From NCBI RefSeq assembly GCF_023016525.1, contig NZ_JALKCG010000001.1, positions 62,001 to 126,000 of the forward strand: a stretch of 64,000 bases of DNA. The letters run 5' to 3'. Numbering within the stretch: position 1 is the first letter of the stretch; every line of letters begins with the position of its first letter. The notes under the pieces were generated by a model, which saw nothing but the letters and a program-made list of their open reading frames with translations, did no database searches and was not told the origin of the DNA. This stretch comes from Ancylobacter koreensis (GTDB taxonomy: Bacteria; Pseudomonadota; Alphaproteobacteria; Rhizobiales; Xanthobacteraceae). The translations under genes were made by a program, and so were the position numbers. Shown here piece after piece: positions 25,813-34,842 of the stretch.

Positions 25813-25854
25813 GGCGGCACGCCGCTCTTAGCGCCCCCCGCAAGGCGTGCCGCC
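25813..25854 (+). promoter_or_regulatory. intercistronic hairpin after the binding-protein gene
   Basis: GGCGGCACGCC (25813-25823) and GGCGTGCCGCC (25844-25854) are perfect complements around a 20-base loop. The hairpin lies in the 120-base gap between the binding-protein and permease genes. Such hairpins commonly protect the upstream message or cause partial termination, giving more binding protein than permease. Confidence 0.65.
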
Positions 25855-25900
25855 CTCCCCCACCGACCCGCATCACCGGAACGACGCCCAGGGAACCCCC

Positions 25901-26719
25901 ATGCGCCGAATGATCAATTACGCGCCCCGCCCGGGCGTCCGGCTGATCCTTGCCGCCCTGCCCTTCGTGCTGATGATCGCCGCCTATATGCTGGCCTCGA
26001 ATGCGCGCCTCGCGGTCGAGCCGGCCGACAAGCTGATGCCGAGCTTCGCCAGCTTCTGGGCGACGATCCTGCGCATGGCGACCACGATCGACGTCGCCAC
26101 CAAGCAGTATCTGCTGTGGTGGGATACGTGGCTCAGCCTGTGGCGGCTCTTCGTCGGTCTCGGCATCTCTGCCCTGCTCGGCCTCGTGCTCGGCATCGTG
26201 GTCGGCTTCATCCCGTATCTGCGCTCGACCTTCGAGCCCTTCTTCGCGGCCTTCTCGCTGATCCCGCCGCTTGCCGTGCTGCCGATCCTGTTCATCCTGT
26301 TCGGCCTCGGCGAAGCCTCCAAGATCGTGCTCATCGTCTTCGGCATCGCGCCCTTCATCATCCGCGACGTGATGCTGCGCGTCGCCGCCATTCCGACCGA
26401 GCAGATCGTCAAGGCGCAGACGCTCGGCGCCTCGACCTGGCAGATGATCACCGGCGTGGTGCTGCCGCAGGTCATGCCGCGCCTGATCGACTCCGTGCGC
26501 CTCTCGCTCGGCGCCGCCTGGCTGTTCGTCATCGCGGCGGAGGCGATCACCGCCGAGGGCGGGCTCGGCTACCGCATCTTCCTCGTCCGGCGCTATCTCG
26601 CGATGGACGTGATCCTGCCCTATGTCGCCTGGATCACCCTGCTGGCCTTCCTCATGGATTACGCGCTGCGCCGCATCGGTGCCGCCGCCTATCCCTGGGA
26701 CAAGATCAAGGCGGCCTGA
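25901..26719 (+). CDS. ABC transporter permease, SsuC/TauC-like
   Basis: A 272-residue inner-membrane protein. Hydrophobic helices begin at about residue 12 (LILAALPFVLMIAAYMLAS) and continue through LGIVVGFIPYL and ILFILFGLGEASKIVLIVFG. The EAA-type loop for the ATPase is KAQTLGASTWQMITGVVLPQ. It is a single-permease type that would act as a homodimer, as in nitrate, sulfonate and taurine importers. ATG 25901 is placed after the hairpin; the ATPase gene follows directly, its ATG on the base after the stop codon. Confidence 0.92.
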   Translation: MRRMINYAPRPGVRLILAALPFVLMIAAYMLASNARLAVEPADKLMPSFASFWATILRMATTIDVATKQYLLWWDTWLSLWRLFVGLGISALLGLVLGIVVGFIPYLRSTFEPFFAAFSLIPPLAVLPILFILFGLGEASKIVLIVFGIAPFIIRDVMLRVAAIPTEQIVKAQTLGASTWQMITGVVLPQVMPRLIDSVRLSLGAAWLFVIAAEAITAEGGLGYRIFLVRRYLAMDVILPYVAWITLLAFLMDYALRRIGAAAYPWDKIKAA

Positions 26720-27556
26720 ATGACCACGATCGTTTTCGAGAATGTCTGGAAGGAATATGATGACCGGGTCGTGCTGGAGCGCGTCAATCTCGCGCTCGAC
26801 GACCACGAATTCCTCGTCATCATCGGCCCCTCGGGCGTCGGCAAGACGACGCTGCTGCGCATGCTGCTCTCGCAGGAGCTGCCGACGCGCGGGCGCATAC
26901 TGATCGACGGCGAGCCCATCGCCGCCGAGCCGACCGCCGACCGCGGCGTCGTCTTCCAGCGCTACTCGGTGTTCCCGCACAAGACCGTGCTGGGCAACGT
27001 CATGATGGGTCCGCAATGGGCCGGCGCGCCCGTTCTCGGCCGCTTCTTCGGCGCCCGCCGCCGCGCGCTGGAAGAGCGGGCCATGGCGCTGCTCACCCGT
27101 GTGGGCCTCGCAGAGCATGCGGAAAAATACCCCGCGCAGCTTTCCGGCGGCATGCAGCAGCGTCTCGCCCTGGCGCAGGCGCTGATCATGAAGCCCAAGG
27201 TGCTGCTGCTCGACGAGCCCTTCGGCGCGCTCGATCCCGGCACGCGCAAATCCATGCACGAGCTGGTCGGCGAGCTGTGGGAGGAGAACCGCATGACCAT
27301 CGTCATGGTCACGCACGATCTGCCCGAGGCCTTCCTGCTCGGCACCCGCGTGATCGCGGTCGACAAGCCGCGCAAGGACCCGCAGGCGCCCGAACGCTTC
27401 GGCGCCACCATCGTCTCCGACTTCGAGGCCAAGTGCCGCAGCGTGCGCGAATCGCGGGTCTTCGAAGCCGAGCGCGAGAAGGCGCGCCTCGCCCTCATCG
27501 GCGGACATTCCGTACCCGTGGACGCCTCGCCCGTCCCGGCCCTAATGAAGGACTGA
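26720..27556 (+). CDS. ABC transporter ATP-binding protein, SsuB/TauB-like
   Basis: A 278-residue ATPase with Walker A GPSGVGKTT (36-44), Q-loop VFQRYSVFP, signature LSGGMQQR and Walker B LLLDEPFGALD, then the His of MVTHDLPEA. The C-terminal tail is longer than in SsuB (about 40 extra residues, from KPRKDPQAPERFG onward), which resembles the ATPases encoded with urea-carboxylase-type importers. It begins one base after the permease stop and is followed after five bases by the monooxygenase gene, so the importer and the enzyme are very likely co-expressed. Confidence 0.92.
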   Translation: MTTIVFENVWKEYDDRVVLERVNLALDDHEFLVIIGPSGVGKTTLLRMLLSQELPTRGRILIDGEPIAAEPTADRGVVFQRYSVFPHKTVLGNVMMGPQWAGAPVLGRFFGARRRALEERAMALLTRVGLAEHAEKYPAQLSGGMQQRLALAQALIMKPKVLLLDEPFGALDPGTRKSMHELVGELWEENRMTIVMVTHDLPEAFLLGTRVIAVDKPRKDPQAPERFGATIVSDFEAKCRSVRESRVFEAEREKARLALIGGHSVPVDASPVPALMKD

Positions 27557-27561
27557 CAGAC

Positions 27562-28875
27562 ATGGCCGACAACCGCTTCCATCTCGCCTGGTTCATGAAC
27601 TTCACCCCCGACGAGTGGCGTGAACCCTTCGGGCAGGGCGGCTATCCCTGGGACGGCCAGTTCTACATCGAGATGGCCCAGAGCCTGGAGCGCGCCTGCT
27701 TCGATCTGATCATGATCGAGGACAAGCTGATGGTACCGGAGACCTACGGCAAGTCGCGCGACCTCTCGCTCAAGCACGCCATGATGGTGCCGAAGGCAGA
27801 CCCGGCCCCGCTCGCGGTCGCCATGGGCATGGCCACCCGCCACCTCGGCGTCGTCGCCACCATGTCGACCATGGCCTACCCGCCCTTCATGCTGGCGCGC
27901 CTTTCCTCCACCATCGACAGCCTCACCAAGGGCCGCTTCGGCTGGAACGTCGTCACGTCCGCCGAGGACCTGATGGCGAAGAATTTCGGCATGGACAGGC
28001 TGCCTCCGCGCGAGGACCGCTACGCCATGGCCGACGAATACATGGAGGTCGTCGGCAAGCTGTTCGAGAGTTGGGAGCCGGACGCGGTGGTGCTCGACCG
28101 CGAGAACGGCATCTATGCCGACGGCTCCAAGGTCCACACGGTCGACCACAAGGGCCGCTTTTACCAGGTGCGCGGGCCGCTCAACACCGTGCCCTCGCCC
28201 CAGCGCCGCCCGGTCTACCTCCAGGCCGGCGCCTCGCCGCGCGGACGCGATTTCGCCGCCCAGCACGCCGACGCCATCGTCTCGGTGGCCAACGGCGTGG
28301 AGGGCATGAAGGAGTTCCGCGCCGACATCCGCGCGCGCGCCGAGAAGATTGGCCGCAACCCGGACGACATCAAGGTGTTCTTCTGCATCACGCCGAGCCT
28401 TGGCGAGACCGAGGCGGCGGCGCGCGCCCGCTACGAGCAGGTCACCCTGTCGGACAATTTCGTCACCGACGTGCTGATCTCGATTTCCGCCATCACCGAG
28501 ATCGACTTCGCGCAGTACGACCTCGACAAGCCGCTGCCGGAGAAGCTCGTCACCAATGGCGAATCCGGCACGCTCGACAAGTTCCAGCAATGGGGCTCGG
28601 GCAAGACGCTGCGGCAGCTCGCGGCCGATGGCGGCGGCGGGCTCGTCTCCTCGCTGGAGCTGATCGGCACCCCGGCGCAGGTGGCCGAGAAGATGGGCGC
28701 GGCGATGGCCGAGGTCGGTGGCGACGGTTTCCTCATCACCACCCCGGTGCTGCGCGTCTCGCGCCGCTACATCACCGAGATCGTCGACGGGCTGGTGCCA
28801 GAGCTGCAGCGCCGGGGCCTCACCCGCACCGAGTACAAGCACCAGCTTCTGCGCGACAATCTGCGCGAATTCTGA
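27562..28875 (+). CDS. FMN-dependent LLM-class monooxygenase (NtaA/SnaA/DszA family)
   Basis: A 437-residue bacterial luciferase-like monooxygenase. Features of the NtaA/SnaA/DszA branch are clear: [54 protein letters not shown] and [20 protein letters not shown]. These enzymes use reduced FMN from a separate reductase and oxygen to attack C-N or C-S bonds in chelators, sulfonates or heterocycles. The gene starts five bases after the importer ATPase and is followed by a matching flavin reductase, so the set forms an uptake-plus-oxidation unit. The substrate is not apparent; the importer type hints at a small nitrogen-rich molecule. Confidence 0.92.
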   Translation: MADNRFHLAWFMNFTPDEWREPFGQGGYPWDGQFYIEMAQSLERACFDLIMIEDKLMVPETYGKSRDLSLKHAMMVPKADPAPLAVAMGMATRHLGVVATMSTMAYPPFMLARLSSTIDSLTKGRFGWNVVTSAEDLMAKNFGMDRLPPREDRYAMADEYMEVVGKLFESWEPDAVVLDRENGIYADGSKVHTVDHKGRFYQVRGPLNTVPSPQRRPVYLQAGASPRGRDFAAQHADAIVSVANGVEGMKEFRADIRARAEKIGRNPDDIKVFFCITPSLGETEAAARARYEQVTLSDNFVTDVLISISAITEIDFAQYDLDKPLPEKLVTNGESGTLDKFQQWGSGKTLRQLAADGGGGLVSSLELIGTPAQVAEKMGAAMAEVGGDGFLITTPVLRVSRRYITEIVDGLVPELQRRGLTRTEYKHQLLRDNLREF

Positions 28876-28878
28876 TCC

Positions 28879-28914
28879 GCGAAGGAGGGCGCGGGACAAC
28901 CCGCGCCCTTCGCT
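28879..28914 (+). terminator. strong hairpin after the monooxygenase
   Basis: GCGAAGG-A-GGGCGCGGG pairs with CCCGCGCCCTTCGC around a four-base ACAA loop, with one bulged A. Only TTT follows, and the reductase gene starts 35 bases later. It may be a partial terminator or a processing/stability element. Confidence 0.5.
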
Positions 28915-28948
28915 TTGCCGGCTACCGGCAGATGCGAGGGAGACGAAG

Positions 28949-29488
28949 ATGGGCCAATGCATGCCCGCCGGGGAGACCCCGGCCACGATTGCCCCGCCGG
29001 TCACGCGGCAGCAGTTCCGCGACGCCATGGCGTGCCTCGGCGCGGCGGTGAACATCGTCACCACCGACGGGCCCGCGGGACGCCACGGCTTCACCGCCTC
29101 GGCCGTGTGTTCCGTCACCGACAGCCCGCCGACGCTGCTGGTCTGCCTCAACAAGAGCTCCTCGGCGGCGAGCGCGGTGCACGCCAACGGGGTGATCTGC
29201 GTCAACACGCTCGCCGCCGGCCATGAGGAACTCTCCAACCTGTTTGGCGGCCGCACCCCGCCGGAAGAGCGGTTCGCGCGCGGGCAATGGTGCGCCTCCG
29301 CCACCGGCGCGCCCATGCTGGCCGGCGCCGTGGTCGCCTTCGACTGCAAAATCGTGAGGACCGTCGAGGTCGGCACGCACGACGTGCTGTTCTGCGAGGT
29401 GGTCGGCCTCGCCGAAGGCGGCGCGCGCGAAGGCCTGATCTATTTCAGCCGCCGCTATCATACCCTTCCCGGCGCGCCGGAGGCCTGA
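28949..29488 (+). CDS. flavin reductase (HpaC/NtaB-like) partner of the monooxygenase
   Basis: A 179-residue flavin reductase of the split-barrel family. It shows [40 protein letters not shown] and the closing [12 protein letters not shown], which are standard for HpaC/RutF/NtaB-type NAD(P)H:FMN reductases. It probably supplies reduced FMN to the LLM monooxygenase encoded 73 bases upstream. The start at 28949 has a GAGG/GACGAAG leader. It is the last clear gene of the unit that begins with the binding protein at 24.7 kb. Confidence 0.92.
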   Translation: MGQCMPAGETPATIAPPVTRQQFRDAMACLGAAVNIVTTDGPAGRHGFTASAVCSVTDSPPTLLVCLNKSSSAASAVHANGVICVNTLAAGHEELSNLFGGRTPPEERFARGQWCASATGAPMLAGAVVAFDCKIVRTVEVGTHDVLFCEVVGLAEGGAREGLIYFSRRYHTLPGAPEA

Positions 29489-29618
29489 CCCCTCCACGGC
29501 GCGCGGCGCGTCCTTCAACAGCCGGTGATAGGCCAGAACGGTCGCAGGGATGTGAGCGCCGCCGCCGCGCGAAAGGTGGATGCTCCCCCGAACAGCGCTG
29601 CGGCGCCCCGTTCGAGGC

Positions 29619-29840
29619 ATGACGACCATGAAGACGAACCGTTTCATCGCACGGGCCGGCGCCGCTCTCGCCGTCGCGCCGCTCCTCATCGTCGCCGCGC
29701 AAGCGCAGAACCAGCCGCGCTCGCCCTTTCCATGGGAGCAGCGGCAGAAGCTGCCGAACCAGCCGAACAACGCCGCCGCCACCAATGGCGACGCCGCCAT
29801 CCGCTGGCAGTCGCTGATCAATTCCTACGCCCATCGCTGA
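29619..29840 (+). CDS. small predicted secreted protein of unknown function
   Basis: A 73-residue frame (70 residues from the second ATG at 29628) with a convincing signal peptide: basic NRFIARAG, a hydrophobic ALAVAPLLIVAA core, and cleavage near AQA-QNQ. The mature part is about 46 residues, rich in Asn, Gln and Pro, with NQPRSPFPWEQRQKLPNQPN and a C-terminal AIRWQSLINSYAHR. It has no Cys or lipobox. I do not recognise a family. It lies in the 382-base gap between the flavin reductase and the convergent purine operon. Signal peptide quality argues for a real gene. Confidence 0.5.
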   Translation: MTTMKTNRFIARAGAALAVAPLLIVAAQAQNQPRSPFPWEQRQKLPNQPNNAAATNGDAAIRWQSLINSYAHR

Positions 29841-29870
29841 CGCGCCACCCATCGCCGAGCGGCGACGCGC

Positions 29871-30758
29871 TCAGCTCCCGCGATAGGTGGAATAGCTCCA
29901 CGGCGTGACGGCGAGTGGCACATGGTAGTGCCCTTCCGGTTCGGCGATGCCGAAGCGGATCGGCACCGTGTCAAGAAAGGGCCGCTCCGGCAGGTCGAGC
30001 CCCCGCGTGGCGAAATAGGCGCCAATGCCGAATTCCAGCTCATATCGGCCGACGCGCAGCGGCACGCCCGCGATCAGCGGCGTATCGGTGCGACCATCGG
30101 CATTGGTTACGGTCCGGCACAGCAGCGCCCGCCCCGAGGCGCCGACCTCGTAAAGCGCAATGCCCACACCGGCCGCGGGACGGCCGGCGTGGGTGTCCAG
30201 CACATGGGTCGACAGCCGCCCGGCCACCGCCGGCAGGCCGGGGCCTTCCACCCGCTCCACCAGCCGCAGCCGGGTGATGTGGCCGATCTCGGCCAGCGCG
30301 GCGGCCAGTTCACCCGCCCGGTCGTTGCCCAGCCGGCGCTCGAAGGCATCGAGAATGGCGTCGCGCGTCTGCCGCCGCACGCAGATCACGAAGGGAAATC
30401 CGAAGCGCGCGCGGTAGGCGGCGTTCAGCTTTTCGAAGCGGGCATATTCCTCCTCGGACAGCCGGTCGAGCCCGAGGCCCGCCTGCTCGGAGACGGAGGC
30501 CGCCGTCATCGCCCCGGCCCGCGCCGCCTTGCCGGCGAGATCGGGATGGGCGGCGACGAAGGCCGCCTGCTCCGCCTCGCCGCGCACCCGCAGCGCCTCC
30601 ATCATCGCCGCATGCAGCGCGCTCACCGTCGCGAAGGGGCGTCTGTCGAAAGCGTACTCCGCCGCCCAGGGCGCGTGCTCGAAAATATCGCCCAGCGCGG
30701 CGACGAAGCCGGCTTTGTCCCGCCCGTTGAGCTCGTCGAGGCTGATGCGTTCGGACAC
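29871..30758 (-). CDS. fused OHCU decarboxylase / 5-hydroxyisourate hydrolase
   Basis: A 295-residue bifunctional enzyme for the last two steps from urate to allantoin. Residues about 1-168 are OHCU decarboxylase with the catalytic His28 (IFEHAPW), HPDLAG (71-76) and the SEQ motif near 90-92. Residues about 181-295 are the transthyretin-like 5-hydroxyisourate hydrolase with [17 protein letters not shown] and the diagnostic C-terminal YRGS. The GTG start at 30758 follows AGGTGTCCC; the frame continues upstream only as a shadow of guaD. The OHCU decarboxylase acts on the product of the hydrolase, so fusion couples the two. It is the last gene of the purine operon, eight bases after guaD. Confidence 0.92.
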   Translation of the reverse strand: MSERISLDELNGRDKAGFVAALGDIFEHAPWAAEYAFDRRPFATVSALHAAMMEALRVRGEAEQAAFVAAHPDLAGKAARAGAMTAASVSEQAGLGLDRLSEEEYARFEKLNAAYRARFGFPFVICVRRQTRDAILDAFERRLGNDRAGELAAALAEIGHITRLRLVERVEGPGLPAVAGRLSTHVLDTHAGRPAAGVGIALYEVGASGRALLCRTVTNADGRTDTPLIAGVPLRVGRYELEFGIGAYFATRGLDLPERPFLDTVPIRFGIAEPEGHYHVPLAVTPWSYSTYRGS

Positions 30759-30766
30759 GGGACACC

Positions 30767-32119
30767 TCAGGAGGAAGCAGGGAGGAAGGGATCGCCGGGC
30801 CGCGCGCGGTCGTAGACGCAGGCGCCGGCGGCATAGGTGGCGCGCACGGCGCGGTCGTCGCCGAGCGTCATCAGCATGAACAGCAGTTCCTCGATGGAGG
30901 CGCAATAGCCGGCGCGGAATGCCATCAGCGGCGTCGCCTGCGGGTCGAGCACGCAGATGTCGGCCTCGTGGCCCGGCGCCAGCCGGCCGAGCGTGCCTTC
31001 CAGCCCGAGCGCCCGCGCCCCGCCGAGAGTGGCGAGATAGAAGCCCTGCACCGCGTCGAGCTTGTGGCCGGTGAGCGCCGCCACTTTGTAGGCCTCGTTC
31101 AGCGACTGGAGCTGCGAGAGCGAAGTGCCTCCGCCCACATCGGTGCCGAGGCCGACCCTCACCGGGCGGCGCGGGTCCACCGCGTCGAACAGGCGGAACA
31201 GCCCGCTGCCGAGAAAGAGGTTCGAGGTCGGGCAATGCGCCAGCCCCGCCCCGCTCTGGTGGCAGGTGCAGAAATCGCCCTCATGCATGTGCACCGCATG
31301 GCCGAACATGGAGCGCGGCCCAACGAGGCCGGCATGGGCGTAGACATCGAGATAGGAGGCGCGGGCGGGAAACAGCTCGCGCACCCATGCCACCTCGCCG
31401 GGGTTCTCGCACAGATGCGTCTGCAGGAAGAGCCCGTCGCGCGTCTTCAGCAGCGCGCCGGCGGCGTCGAGCTGCGCCTCGGTCGAGGTCGGCGCGAAGC
31501 GCGGCGTCACGCAATAGAGCTGGCGCCCGCGCCCGTGCCAGCGCTCGATCAGCGCGACACTCTCGTCATAGCCGCGCTGGGCGGTGTCGAGCAGCGCCGC
31601 CGGGGCGTTGCGGTCCATCAGCACCTTGCCGGCGATCATGCGGGTGTTGAACCGCTCGGACTCGGCGAAAAAGGCGTCCACCGAATGGGGATGCACGGTG
31701 CAGTAGACCATCGCCGTCGTGGTGCCGGCGCGCAGCAGCTCGCGCAGGAACAGCCGTGCCACGCGCGCGGCATGGCCGGCATCGGCAAAGCTCATCTCGG
31801 CGGGGAATGTATAGGTGTCGAGCCATTCCAGCAGTTGCGCGCCATAGGCGCCGATCATCTGGAGCTGGGGGAAGTGCACATGCGCGTCGATGAAGCCCGG
31901 CACGAGGAGATGGTCGGGATAGTGATGCACCTCGGCACCGGCCGGCACAGCATCCTTCAGCTCGGCATAGGGGCCGAAGGCGCGGATGATGCCATCCTCG
32001 ATCACCACCAGCGCGTCCTCGTGCGTCACGAGGCACGCGCGCGAGGGCTGCTCGAACGGGTTGTCGACGAGCGTCGCCGCCGGCCCGCGCAGCGCCCGCA
32101 TCCCGCTCCCCGCGCTCAT
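30767..32119 (-). CDS. guaD: guanine deaminase
   Basis: A 450-residue zinc amidohydrolase that converts guanine to xanthine. Metal ligands are visible: HVH at 80-82 ([11 protein letters not shown]), the His of LQTHLCEN, the His of [10 protein letters not shown], and the Asp of [12 protein letters not shown], all as in guanine deaminases. The length is normal for the family. It overlaps the xanthine dehydrogenase gene by four bases upstream and is followed after eight bases by the decarboxylase/hydrolase fusion. It feeds xanthine to the dehydrogenase encoded just before it. Confidence 0.94.
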   Translation of the reverse strand: MSAGSGMRALRGPAATLVDNPFEQPSRACLVTHEDALVVIEDGIIRAFGPYAELKDAVPAGAEVHHYPDHLLVPGFIDAHVHFPQLQMIGAYGAQLLEWLDTYTFPAEMSFADAGHAARVARLFLRELLRAGTTTAMVYCTVHPHSVDAFFAESERFNTRMIAGKVLMDRNAPAALLDTAQRGYDESVALIERWHGRGRQLYCVTPRFAPTSTEAQLDAAGALLKTRDGLFLQTHLCENPGEVAWVRELFPARASYLDVYAHAGLVGPRSMFGHAVHMHEGDFCTCHQSGAGLAHCPTSNLFLGSGLFRLFDAVDPRRPVRVGLGTDVGGGTSLSQLQSLNEAYKVAALTGHKLDAVQGFYLATLGGARALGLEGTLGRLAPGHEADICVLDPQATPLMAFRAGYCASIEELLFMLMTLGDDRAVRATYAAGACVYDRARPGDPFLPASS

Positions 32120-34842
32120 TCCGCCGCATCCCTGGCAAGTTGGTCGGGCAGCAGCGCGTAGAGCTCGTCGGCCATGAAGGGCGTGCGGCGCAGGCGCACG
32201 CCGGTGGCGTCGAAGATAGCATTGGCGAGCGCCGCCGCCACCGGGTTGTAAGGGCTCTCGCTCATCGACTTGGCGCCGAGCGGCCCCACGCTGTCATGGG
32301 TCGCCGCAAAGAAGACCACCGTGCGCGGTACGTCGGCAAAGGCCGGAATGTGGTAGCCGCGAAAGCTTGGATTCGAGACCGCCCCCTGTTCGTCCATGAT
32401 GAGCCGCTCATAAAGCGCTGCGCCGATGGCCTGCGCCACGCCGCCTTCCACCTGCCCCCGGCACTGCATGGGATTGATGACGGTGCCGGCATCCGCCCCG
32501 TGGACCGAGCGCAGGATACGGATCTCGCCATAGCGCCGGTGCACCGCCACCTCGAAGCCCTGCACGTTGAAGGCGACCGAGCGCGGCGAGCCGTCGGCAT
32601 CGCCCGTCGCCTCCAGCGGCGCGAGGTCGGCGAGCGCGACCCGGCCGGAACCGGCAACCACGGAATCAGCTTCGATCCGGCACGCCTCGGGCAAGACGTC
32701 GAGCCGCACGGCGGCGGCCATACGGATCGCCCCCGCCAGCGCCTCGGCCGCCCGGCGGGTCGCTTCGCCCGCCACCACCGTTCCGGTCGAGCCATAGGCG
32801 CCGGTATCGTGCGCGACATGGGCGGTGTCGGACTGGCGCATGTCGATCTGGTCGACGCGGGCGCCCAGCAGCGTGGCGGCGATCTGCACGTGCACGGTCG
32901 TCGTGCCATTGCCGAATTCCGCCGTGCCGGTGCGCAGTTCGTAACGTCCCTGCGGCGTGAGCGTCAGCCGCGTCTGCGCGACATGGCCGCGCGGGGGAAT
33001 GGTGTCGATCATCGCCGCCGCCACACCGCGCCCGACCAGCCAGTCGTCGGAGAGGTTCACCGGCGCCGGCCGGGCCAGCGCGGCTTCCACCGCATCAAGG
33101 CATTGGTCGAGCCCGTAGCTGCCCATCTCGACGTCGTGCTTCTCCTCCGAAGTGGAGACCATCGTGTCGCCCGGCACGACGACGTTTAGCCGGCGAAATT
33201 CAAAGGGATCAATGCCGAGCCTGTGGGCCAGCTCGTCCATGGCGGATTCGACGGCGAAATTGGTCTGGCTCAGGCCATAGCCGCGAAAGGCGCCACTCGG
33301 CAGGGAATGGGTGTAGACCGAGTAGCCGTCCACCTTCTTGTTCGGGCAGCGATAGAGCGCGATGCACTCGCCCGAACCGTGGAAGAGCACGCCGCTGGCA
33401 TGGTTGCCATAGGCGCCGGTGTTCAGCAGCATGCGCATGGAGATGGCGGTCAGCCGCCCTTCGCGCGTGGCGCCGATTTTCAGCGTCACCTTCATCGGGT
33501 GGCGGCTGGTCGAGGCGGCAAACTGTTCGGCGCGGGTGAACTCCAGCTTCACCGGACGTCCGGTCTTCATCACCGCCAGCGCGACGATATCCTCGGTCAG
33601 CATCTCCTGCTTGCCGCCGAAGCCGCCGCCCACGCGCTCGGCGACGACGCGCACATCCTCGCGCGGCAGGTCGTAGAGCGCGGCCAGCGCGTCGCGGGTG
33701 AGGAAGGGCGTCTGCGTCGAGCTCCGGATGTTCAACCGCCCGCCGGCGTCCCTCCAGCCGATGCAGCCATGCGTCTCCAGATGCGCGTGCTGCACGCGCT
33801 GGCTCTCATAGGTCGCCTCATGGATCACCTCGGCCTGCGCGAACCCGGCTTCCACGTCGCCGACATGGCCGTGCAGTTCGGCGGCCATGTTGCGCGCGGG
33901 GTCGGCGATGCGCGAGGCCTGCGTCTTGTCGCCATGCACCAGCGCCGCGCCGGGTCGCATCGCCGCCTCCGGGTCGAACACCGCCGGCAGAATTTCGTAC
34001 TCGACACGCAGCGCGTCGCGTCCCGCCTCGGCCGCCGCCTCGCTCACCGCGACCACGGCGGCGACGCGCTGGCCGATGTGGCGCAGCACGGGATCGAGCA
34101 CGCGAGTGTCGTCGGCATCGTCGGTCGGGTGGTGGTGGCGGGCGGTGGAGAACAGCCGGCGAGGTGCGTCTTCATGGGTCAGCACCGCCACCACGCCGGG
34201 AAGGGCGAGCGCCGCCGCCGTATCAATGGAGAGAACGCGCGCATGGGGATGGGGCGAGCGCAGCAGCTTCATGTGCAGCAGTCCGGCGAGTTCGCCCTCC
34301 GGCGCCACGTCCATCGTGTAGCGGGCGCGCCCGGTGACAATGCCGGGGCCGGCGGGGGCCGGCAGGCTGCGCCCGGCCGCCGCGCCCGGCCGGTCCGGCT
34401 CCACGGCGGCGATGCCCTGGATCGCATCCGCGATGGCGCGGTAGCCGGTGCAGCGGCACAGATTGCCCTTCAGCGCGGCGGGGAGCTCCGCCTTCTGCCC
34501 CTGGTCGAGCGTCGCGGCGGTCATCAGCATGCCGGCGGTGCAGAAGCCGCACTGGAAACCCTGCGCGGCGAGAAAGGCCTGCTGGATCGGGTGCAGCCCC
34601 TCGCCCGGCACAGTGTCGGCGAGGCCCTCCAGCGTGGTGACGGCGAGCCCCTCGGCGCGGAAGGCGGGCGTCACGCAGCTGTGCACCGCCCGGCCGTCGA
34701 GATGCACGGTGCAGGCGCCGCAATCGCCGGCGTCGCACCCCTTCTTCACCCCGAACCAGCCAAGCTCCCGCAGCAGCGTGCGCAGGCACTGGCCGGGCCT
34801 CGGCTCGACCTCGTGCGCGCGGCCGTTGACGCTCAGCCTCAT
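32116..34842 (-). CDS. xanthine dehydrogenase, fused 2Fe-2S and molybdopterin subunit
   Basis: A 908-residue molybdoenzyme subunit. Residues 1-60 are a plant-type 2Fe-2S domain (Cys36, 41, 44, 56) and residues about 75-155 hold the second cluster (Cys98, 101, 129, 131). From about 165 to the end is the molybdopterin domain, with GGFGGKQEML in the cofactor site and SMSESPYNPVA near the end where the catalytic Glu is expected. There is no FAD domain; a separate FAD subunit is encoded just upstream and overlaps by four bases. This layout resembles the aldehyde oxidoreductase of Desulfovibrio, and differs from the usual XdhA/XdhB split. The purine operon makes xanthine or hypoxanthine the likely substrate. 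Confidence 0.9.
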   Translation of the reverse strand: MRLSVNGRAHEVEPRPGQCLRTLLRELGWFGVKKGCDAGDCGACTVHLDGRAVHSCVTPAFRAEGLAVTTLEGLADTVPGEGLHPIQQAFLAAQGFQCGFCTAGMLMTAATLDQGQKAELPAALKGNLCRCTGYRAIADAIQGIAAVEPDRPGAAAGRSLPAPAGPGIVTGRARYTMDVAPEGELAGLLHMKLLRSPHPHARVLSIDTAAALALPGVVAVLTHEDAPRRLFSTARHHHPTDDADDTRVLDPVLRHIGQRVAAVVAVSEAAAEAGRDALRVEYEILPAVFDPEAAMRPGAALVHGDKTQASRIADPARNMAAELHGHVGDVEAGFAQAEVIHEATYESQRVQHAHLETHGCIGWRDAGGRLNIRSSTQTPFLTRDALAALYDLPREDVRVVAERVGGGFGGKQEMLTEDIVALAVMKTGRPVKLEFTRAEQFAASTSRHPMKVTLKIGATREGRLTAISMRMLLNTGAYGNHASGVLFHGSGECIALYRCPNKKVDGYSVYTHSLPSGAFRGYGLSQTNFAVESAMDELAHRLGIDPFEFRRLNVVVPGDTMVSTSEEKHDVEMGSYGLDQCLDAVEAALARPAPVNLSDDWLVGRGVAAAMIDTIPPRGHVAQTRLTLTPQGRYELRTGTAEFGNGTTTVHVQIAATLLGARVDQIDMRQSDTAHVAHDTGAYGSTGTVVAGEATRRAAEALAGAIRMAAAVRLDVLPEACRIEADSVVAGSGRVALADLAPLEATGDADGSPRSVAFNVQGFEVAVHRRYGEIRILRSVHGADAGTVINPMQCRGQVEGGVAQAIGAALYERLIMDEQGAVSNPSFRGYHIPAFADVPRTVVFFAATHDSVGPLGAKSMSESPYNPVAAALANAIFDATGVRLRRTPFMADELYALLPDQLARDAAE

